A stretch of DNA of 64,000 bases. Origin: Legionella_C dresdenensis (GTDB lineage Bacteria; Pseudomonadota; Gammaproteobacteria; Legionellales; Legionellaceae). Position numbers and translations under genes: made by a program. This document shows, one piece after another, positions 60,143-64,000 of the stretch (position 1 is the stretch's first letter; each line of letters starts with the position of its first letter). Below the pieces are notes generated by a model that was not told the origin of the DNA, ran no database searches, and was given only the letters and a program-made list of their open reading frames with translations. The stretch covers positions 62,001-126,000 of the forward strand of contig NZ_JBHSAB010000004.1 in assembly GCF_042649825.1 (NCBI RefSeq), read 5' to 3'.

Positions 60143-60757
60143 TTAATGCCTGGTGCCTGACGAGCCGCCGCCAGTTTTTATGCGCTTGCTGGCCTGTAAA
60201 TCATTACATAAACGTAATATGGCCATTCTTGCGTACTCGCTGACTTCAACCAGCGCTTTTTCATCTTCCTCGCTGACATCAAGATTCTCATAATCGAGTT
60301 GGGCAAATTCGATTAAATGTTGCAGTGCATCCTGTGATTCTTCATCTTCAAAGTGTTCGTGGGTAATGCCGGCCATGGCAAGCCCTTGGGTAAAGCCGTC
60401 ACACCACTCACTGAAGGCGCGCGCACGCGCAGCCAGGGTTTCTTCATCGTCTGGCAGCATGAGCTGAAAATCAAAATCAAGGGCAATCAGTTGCTGTTGG
60501 CTTAAAGTATAAACACCGAACATAGCCATCGCTGCAGCGCGAACCATATCGTCTTTTTGACGCGTGGTCATGGAAATCAGAGCCTGCAGGTAGGACTCGC
60601 CCTGATTATAGGCGCCGGCACACAAATAACCGCACATAATACCATGCAATTCACTGCTTGATATCGGTAATGCCAGAGTGGCGATATTTTCACTAAATGT
60701 ATTATAGGGAGGCAAATGCTCAAGAGGGGTTTCACCGGACATATAAAAACTGCTCAT
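60143..60757 (-). CDS. ygfB: UPF0149 family protein YgfB
   Basis: This 204-aa cytosolic protein of the UPF0149/YgfB family has SSSELHGIMCGYLCAG, FSEWCDGFTQGLAM and an acidic helical middle (ENLDVSEEDEKALVEVSEYARMAILRLCND). The family's exact function is not established, though it is conserved next to pepP in gammaproteobacteria. A T-rich leader precedes it. Confidence 0.88.
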   Translation of the reverse strand: MSSFYMSGETPLEHLPPYNTFSENIATLALPISSSELHGIMCGYLCAGAYNQGESYLQALISMTTRQKDDMVRAAAMAMFGVYTLSQQQLIALDFDFQLMLPDDEETLAARARAFSEWCDGFTQGLAMAGITHEHFEDEESQDALQHLIEFAQLDYENLDVSEEDEKALVEVSEYARMAILRLCNDLQASKRIKTGGGSSGTRH

Positions 60758-60859
60758 TGTAAAAAAGATAATATTATAATAATAACTGATCTGAGCCCGT
60801 TATTGAAATAAAAACGCTAGATTACCCTTGTAAATGTAGTCTGGGTGCAGATCCGCAGG

Positions 60860-60886
60860 AACGAAATCCGGGTTCGTTTCGTTTTT
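60860..60886 (+). terminator. Possible terminator-like hairpin upstream of zapA
   Basis: AACGAAA (60860-60866) and TTTCGTT (60877-60883) form a 7-bp stem ending in five Ts. No gene on this strand precedes it. It might end a small RNA or be incidental. The rest of the ygfB-zapA gap shows nothing else. Confidence 0.3.
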
Positions 60887-60997
60887 CCCGTGGCCGTGTT
60901 CTCTGTGAAATGATGTTTTATTGCATGAGCAATTTGCCCCTGCAAAACAAAATTGTTACTATTTGGTTTACATATTACCTTTTAAGGTGAATTAATT

Positions 60998-61327
60998 ATG
61001 ACAGCTACCAAATCATGCTCAGTAAAATTATTAAATAAAAGTTATGAAATCAAATGCCCTGAAAATGAAGCGGCTAATTTGCAAAAAGCGGCAGAGCGTC
61101 TGAATGAGCAATTGCTTTCAAACAAACGCAAATTCAAACAGCTTGATGACTTCCAGAATCTGGTTCTGGCCTCGCTCCATATCAGCCATGAATTGATTAC
61201 CTGCCAGAAACAACAGGAAAAACAACGCAATCAGGTGACCCAGTTTATTAATTCGCTGGAAAACAAAATCAACCAGGTTGTGCAAGGCGGTTCACATTTC
61301 GAGCCCCAGACCGAGCAAGCGGATTGA
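60998..61327 (+). CDS. zapA: Cell division protein ZapA
   Basis: ZapA binds FtsZ and promotes Z-ring bundling. The 109-aa protein has the N-terminal VKLLNKSYEIKCPENEAANLQKAAERLNEQL domain and a C-terminal coiled coil. The start follows AAGG at a suitable distance. It is followed by the 6S RNA gene, the usual gammaproteobacterial arrangement. The -35 box of that gene overlaps the zapA stop. Confidence 0.93.
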   Translation: MTATKSCSVKLLNKSYEIKCPENEAANLQKAAERLNEQLLSNKRKFKQLDDFQNLVLASLHISHELITCQKQQEKQRNQVTQFINSLENKINQVVQGGSHFEPQTEQAD

Positions 61328-61353
61328 TAGCGCAATTTAATTGCTGCTATAAT
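61324..61353 (+). promoter_or_regulatory. Predicted promoter of the 6S RNA gene
   Basis: TTGATA (61324-61329) and perfect TATAAT (61348-61353) are separated by 18 bp. The -35 element covers the end of zapA. Transcription would start close to 61360, where the 6S closing stem begins. Confidence 0.65.
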
Positions 61354-61358
61354 CCGGC

Positions 61359-61514
61359 TAACCCGGCAGTGAGTGATTTTCTGAACCAATATTGATATCC
61401 AGGGGAGCCTCCTGTTGACAGTGTTGTGCATGCCCGTCCTGAACGGGAAGCCTGAACTGGCTCATTCGCTTCCCACTTGAACCTCAGGGTTCAAAATCCA
61501 GTCTGTCGGGCTCT
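61359..61514 (+). ncRNA. ssrS: 6S RNA
   Basis: 6S RNA binds the sigma-70 holoenzyme as an open-promoter mimic and shuts down promoters in stationary phase. Position after zapA is diagnostic. The 3' half shows the E. coli-like features GTGCATGCCCGTCC, GAAGCCTGAACTGG and the CTTGAACCTCAGGGTTCAA hairpin. The outer stem pairs CCCGGCAG (61362-61369) with CTGTCGGG (61503-61510). At about 155 nt it is shorter than the 184-nt E. coli RNA. It nearly touches the convergent uvrB end. Confidence 0.85.
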
Positions 61515-61515
61515 A

Positions 61516-63504
61516 TCAGGTTTTTAGCTGTTCTTTCAGCCGCAACAACTCATCCCGTACTTTTGCTGCCAGTTCAAATTCCATATTCTGCGCGTGGCTG
61601 TGCATTTGTTTTTCCAGCATTTTGATTTGTTTTGCCAATTGCTCCGGATCAAGCAGTTGATAAGCCGGCTGCCTTTCTGCAACCTGGCTTTTGCGCTTAC
61701 TGCTATAAGCGCCTTCCATAATATCGTCAACGGCTTTTTTAATACCCTTGGGGGTAATGCCATGTTGCTCATTAAATGAAATTTGCTTCTGCCGGCGGCG
61801 GTCTGTTTCTTCCAGAGCCCGGCTCATCGAGCCCGTGATTTTATCCGCATAGAGAATGGCACGGCCATTCACATTACGCGCCGCACGGCCAATAGTCTGA
61901 ATCAAGGAGCGATCCGAACGCAGGAAACCTTCTTTATCGGCATCTAATATGGCAACCAGGGCAACTTCCGGCATATCGAGCCCTTCACGTAACAGGTTAA
62001 TTCCAACCAGCACGTCAAATTCGCCTAATCTTAAATCACGGATAATTTCTACCCGCTCAACCGTATCGATATCCGAATGCAGGTAACGTACTTTAACCCC
62101 GTGCTCATGCAGATATTCCGTTAAATCTTCTGCCATTCGCTTAGTCAGTGTTGTTACTAAAATCCGCTCGCCCTGGGCGACAACCGTTCTGATTTCCGAT
62201 AGCAAATCATCAACCTGATTCTTGACCGGACGAATAATAACCTGCGGATCAATCAGTCCGGTTGGCCTTACTACCTGTTCGGCAATATTATCAGAATAAT
62301 CCCGCTCATAAGGACCGGGAGTGGCGGAGACATAAATAGTCTGCGGCGAGCGATCTTCAAATTCTTCAAAACGCAATGGCCGGTTATCAAGCGCTGATGG
62401 CAGGCGAAAACCATAATTGACCAAAGTCTCTTTACGCGCGCGATCCCCCCGGTACATTCCGCCGATTTGGGGAACAGTAACATGCGATTCATCGATAACC
62501 AGTAAAGCCTCTGGCGGTAAATAATCGAACAAGGTCGGCGGTGGTTCGCCAACATTGCGGCCAGAGAGATAGCGGGAATAGTTTTCAATACCTGAGCAAT
62601 AGCCCAACTCTAACATCATTTCGATATCAAACGCAGTGCGTTGCTGCAGGCGTTGGGCTTCAACCAGCTTATGTTCCCGGGTTAGTTCTTCAATTCGTCC
62701 TCTTAGCTCTTCTTTGACCAAATCAATGGTTTGCAGCAGGCGTTCGCGTGGGGTGACATAGTGCGTTTTGGGAAAAATAGTAATCCTGGGCAGCCGCTGG
62801 ATTACTTCGCCGGTTAACGGATCAAAGCGGGAAATGTTTTCCACCTCATCATCAAACAGCTCTATACGCACGGCTTCCTTTTCAGAATCAGCCGGAAAAA
62901 CATCAATAATATCGCCATTGACTCGAAACTGGCCGCGCTCAAGCGATTGCGGATTACGTTTGTATTGCATTTCTGCCAGCCTTTTCAGAATTTTGCGCTG
63001 GTCGGTATGCTCGCCCCGAGAGACATGCAACACCATTTTTAAATACGAATCCGGATCGCCCAAGCCATAGATTGCCGAGACGGTGGCAACGATAATCGCG
63101 TCTTTGCGCTCAATTAGCGCTTTAGTTGCCGACAGGCGCATTTGCTCAATATGCTCGTTTATGGAGGCGTCTTTTTCAATGAACATGTCGGATGCCGGGA
63201 CATACGCTTCTGGTTGGTAATAGTCATAATAGGAAACAAAATACTCAACCGCATTTTCCGGAAAAAATGATTTAAACTCGCCATAAAGCTGGGCTGCCAG
63301 TGTTTTATTTGGTGCCATAATTAAAGTAGGGCGCTTCAATGTCTGAATGACATGGGCAATGGTAAATGTTTTACCCGAGCCGGTAACCCCAAGCAGGATC
63401 TGCCGGGCAAGTCCTGACTGCACACCGTCTATTAACGAGGCAATCGCGGTTGGCTGATCGCCAGCGGGCGTGTAGTTTGAGTCGATTTTAAATACATTTT
63501 TCAT
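61516..63504 (-). CDS. uvrB: Excinuclease ABC subunit B
   Basis: UvrB is the damage-verifying helicase of nucleotide excision repair. It has Walker A GVTGSGKTFT, the beta-hairpin region YYDYYQPEAYVP, the DESHV box, the helicase motif VGINLLREGLDMPEVALVA, QTIGRAARN, and a C-terminal UVR domain (MLEKQMHSHAQNMEFELAAKVRDEL) for UvrC binding. At 662 aa it is full length. No LexA-like box was recognised in the upstream gap to the divergent aminotransferase gene. Confidence 0.97.
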   Translation of the reverse strand: MKNVFKIDSNYTPAGDQPTAIASLIDGVQSGLARQILLGVTGSGKTFTIAHVIQTLKRPTLIMAPNKTLAAQLYGEFKSFFPENAVEYFVSYYDYYQPEAYVPASDMFIEKDASINEHIEQMRLSATKALIERKDAIIVATVSAIYGLGDPDSYLKMVLHVSRGEHTDQRKILKRLAEMQYKRNPQSLERGQFRVNGDIIDVFPADSEKEAVRIELFDDEVENISRFDPLTGEVIQRLPRITIFPKTHYVTPRERLLQTIDLVKEELRGRIEELTREHKLVEAQRLQQRTAFDIEMMLELGYCSGIENYSRYLSGRNVGEPPPTLFDYLPPEALLVIDESHVTVPQIGGMYRGDRARKETLVNYGFRLPSALDNRPLRFEEFEDRSPQTIYVSATPGPYERDYSDNIAEQVVRPTGLIDPQVIIRPVKNQVDDLLSEIRTVVAQGERILVTTLTKRMAEDLTEYLHEHGVKVRYLHSDIDTVERVEIIRDLRLGEFDVLVGINLLREGLDMPEVALVAILDADKEGFLRSDRSLIQTIGRAARNVNGRAILYADKITGSMSRALEETDRRRQKQISFNEQHGITPKGIKKAVDDIMEGAYSSKRKSQVAERQPAYQLLDPEQLAKQIKMLEKQMHSHAQNMEFELAAKVRDELLRLKEQLKT

Positions 63505-63567
63505 AGCGTGATCACCGGTAAAAATGAAAAATAATAGCCAGTCTGCTTGTTAAATTTATAAAATTGC

Positions 63568-63595
63568 TTGCATCGATGCGAGAGTTGCATAAAAT
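63568..63595 (+). promoter_or_regulatory. Possible promoter of the aminotransferase gene
   Basis: TTGCAT (63568-63573) and TAAAAT (63590-63595) are 16 bp apart, about 100 bp upstream of the ATG at 63695. The match is moderate and the leader would be long. Confidence 0.35.
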
Positions 63596-63694
63596 CGCAG
63601 TTATCAGGAGTCTTTTTTTAACTATAACCGATTACTTGATTAGTGTAACAATTTTATTCAAAAAAAGGTTGTAAATTTTCAGACAGGAGCATAC

Positions 63695-64000
63695 ATGACT
63701 ATTGTTTTAGCCCCCCGCGTTTTACAGGTCAAGCCTTCACCTACCTTGGCTGTGGCTGCAAAAGCCGCTCAAATGAAGGCTGATGGTTTTGATATTATCG
63801 GTCTTGGTACTGGCGAGCCTGACTTTGATACGCCCCAGCACATTAAAGATGCCGCTGTAGCAGCCATTGCTGCTGGTTACACCAAATATACCCCGGTAGA
63901 TGGTATTCCTGAATTAAAACAGGCCGTGCGCGACAAATTCAAACGCGATAATAACCTGGAATATCAATTAAATCAGATTCTGGTTTCTGTCGGCGGTAAG
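63695..64000 (+). CDS. Aspartate aminotransferase (class I), 5' part
   Basis: The first 102 codons of a pyridoxal-phosphate aminotransferase are present; the gene runs off the right edge. The N-terminus reads VLAPRVLQVKPSPTLAVAAKA. It is followed by the class I signatures IIGLGTGEPDFDTPQHI, AGYTKYTPVDGIPELKQAV and the start of the PLP-binding region ILVSVGGK. It resembles AspC/AatA of the Rhizobium/Legionella type (subfamily I-gamma). The AGGAG site at 63684-63688 fixes the ATG. The active-site lysine lies outside the window. Confidence 0.92.
   Translation, partial: MTIVLAPRVLQVKPSPTLAVAAKAAQMKADGFDIIGLGTGEPDFDTPQHIKDAAVAAIAAGYTKYTPVDGIPELKQAVRDKFKRDNNLEYQLNQILVSVGGK

Noticed and set aside
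63505..63694. LexA (SOS) box upstream of uvrB
   Set aside because: No CTG-N10-CAG sequence with an AT-rich centre was found near the uvrB start.

Overview
The window looks like a chromosomal segment of a gammaproteobacterium of the Legionellales type. The housekeeping gene orders are gammaproteobacterial: engB / cytochrome c4 / dsbA, ubiE-ubiJ-ubiB-tatA-tatB, ygfB-pepP-ubiH-ubiI, and zapA-6S RNA. Mixed with these are a paralogue of the Dot/Icm protein DotI/IcmL, two giant ankyrin-repeat proteins, and several large unrecognised proteins that resemble secreted effectors. No tRNA or rRNA gene, CRISPR array or intact transposase was seen.

Layout. 1-3.8 kb: gyrB 3' end, a ProQ/FinO RNA-binding protein, a periplasmic HAD phosphatase, a small membrane protein and dapB. 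3.8-6.5 kb: a 904-aa unknown protein with a CX5R cysteine-phosphatase signature. 6.7-11.2 kb: mmsA-mmsB-acyl-CoA synthetase (valine/propionate catabolism). 11.2-16.3 kb: engB, cytochrome c4, dsbA, and an ABC importer without a binding protein. 16.7-26.6 kb: two tandem paralogues (1567 and 1706 aa), each with a RelE/YoeB-like N-terminus, an SF1 (UvrD-like) helicase core and two ankyrin modules. 26.9-32.8 kb: an IcmL-like gene, a DUF3592 gene and the glycine cleavage operon gcvT-gcvH-gcvPA-(YciI-like)-gcvPB. 32.9-35.2 kb: two unknown proteins around a minisatellite. 35.5-39.8 kb: a DUF1841 gene, a Thr/Ser-rich secreted peptide, ubiE-ubiJ-ubiB-tatAB, then a decayed heavy-metal RND efflux remnant. 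40.8-56.3 kb: two pairs of a secreted repeat/propeller protein and a small outer-membrane barrel, separated by msrBA, mltB, yhhQ, a MacAB-TolC-like efflux operon and an unknown 381-aa protein. 56.5-64 kb: ubiI-ubiH-pepP-ygfB, zapA, 6S RNA, uvrB and the 5' end of an aspartate aminotransferase gene.

The intergenic DNA is rich in small palindromic repeats. These include a TAG-ended repeat whose edge serves as the stop codon of three genes, an IS903-ended MITE with a 9-bp target duplication, a second MITE, and a duplicated hairpin-terminator module. The most interesting candidates are the tandem RelE-like/helicase/ankyrin giants and the CX5R protein. All functional assignments come from reading motifs and gene order by eye; no database search was run.
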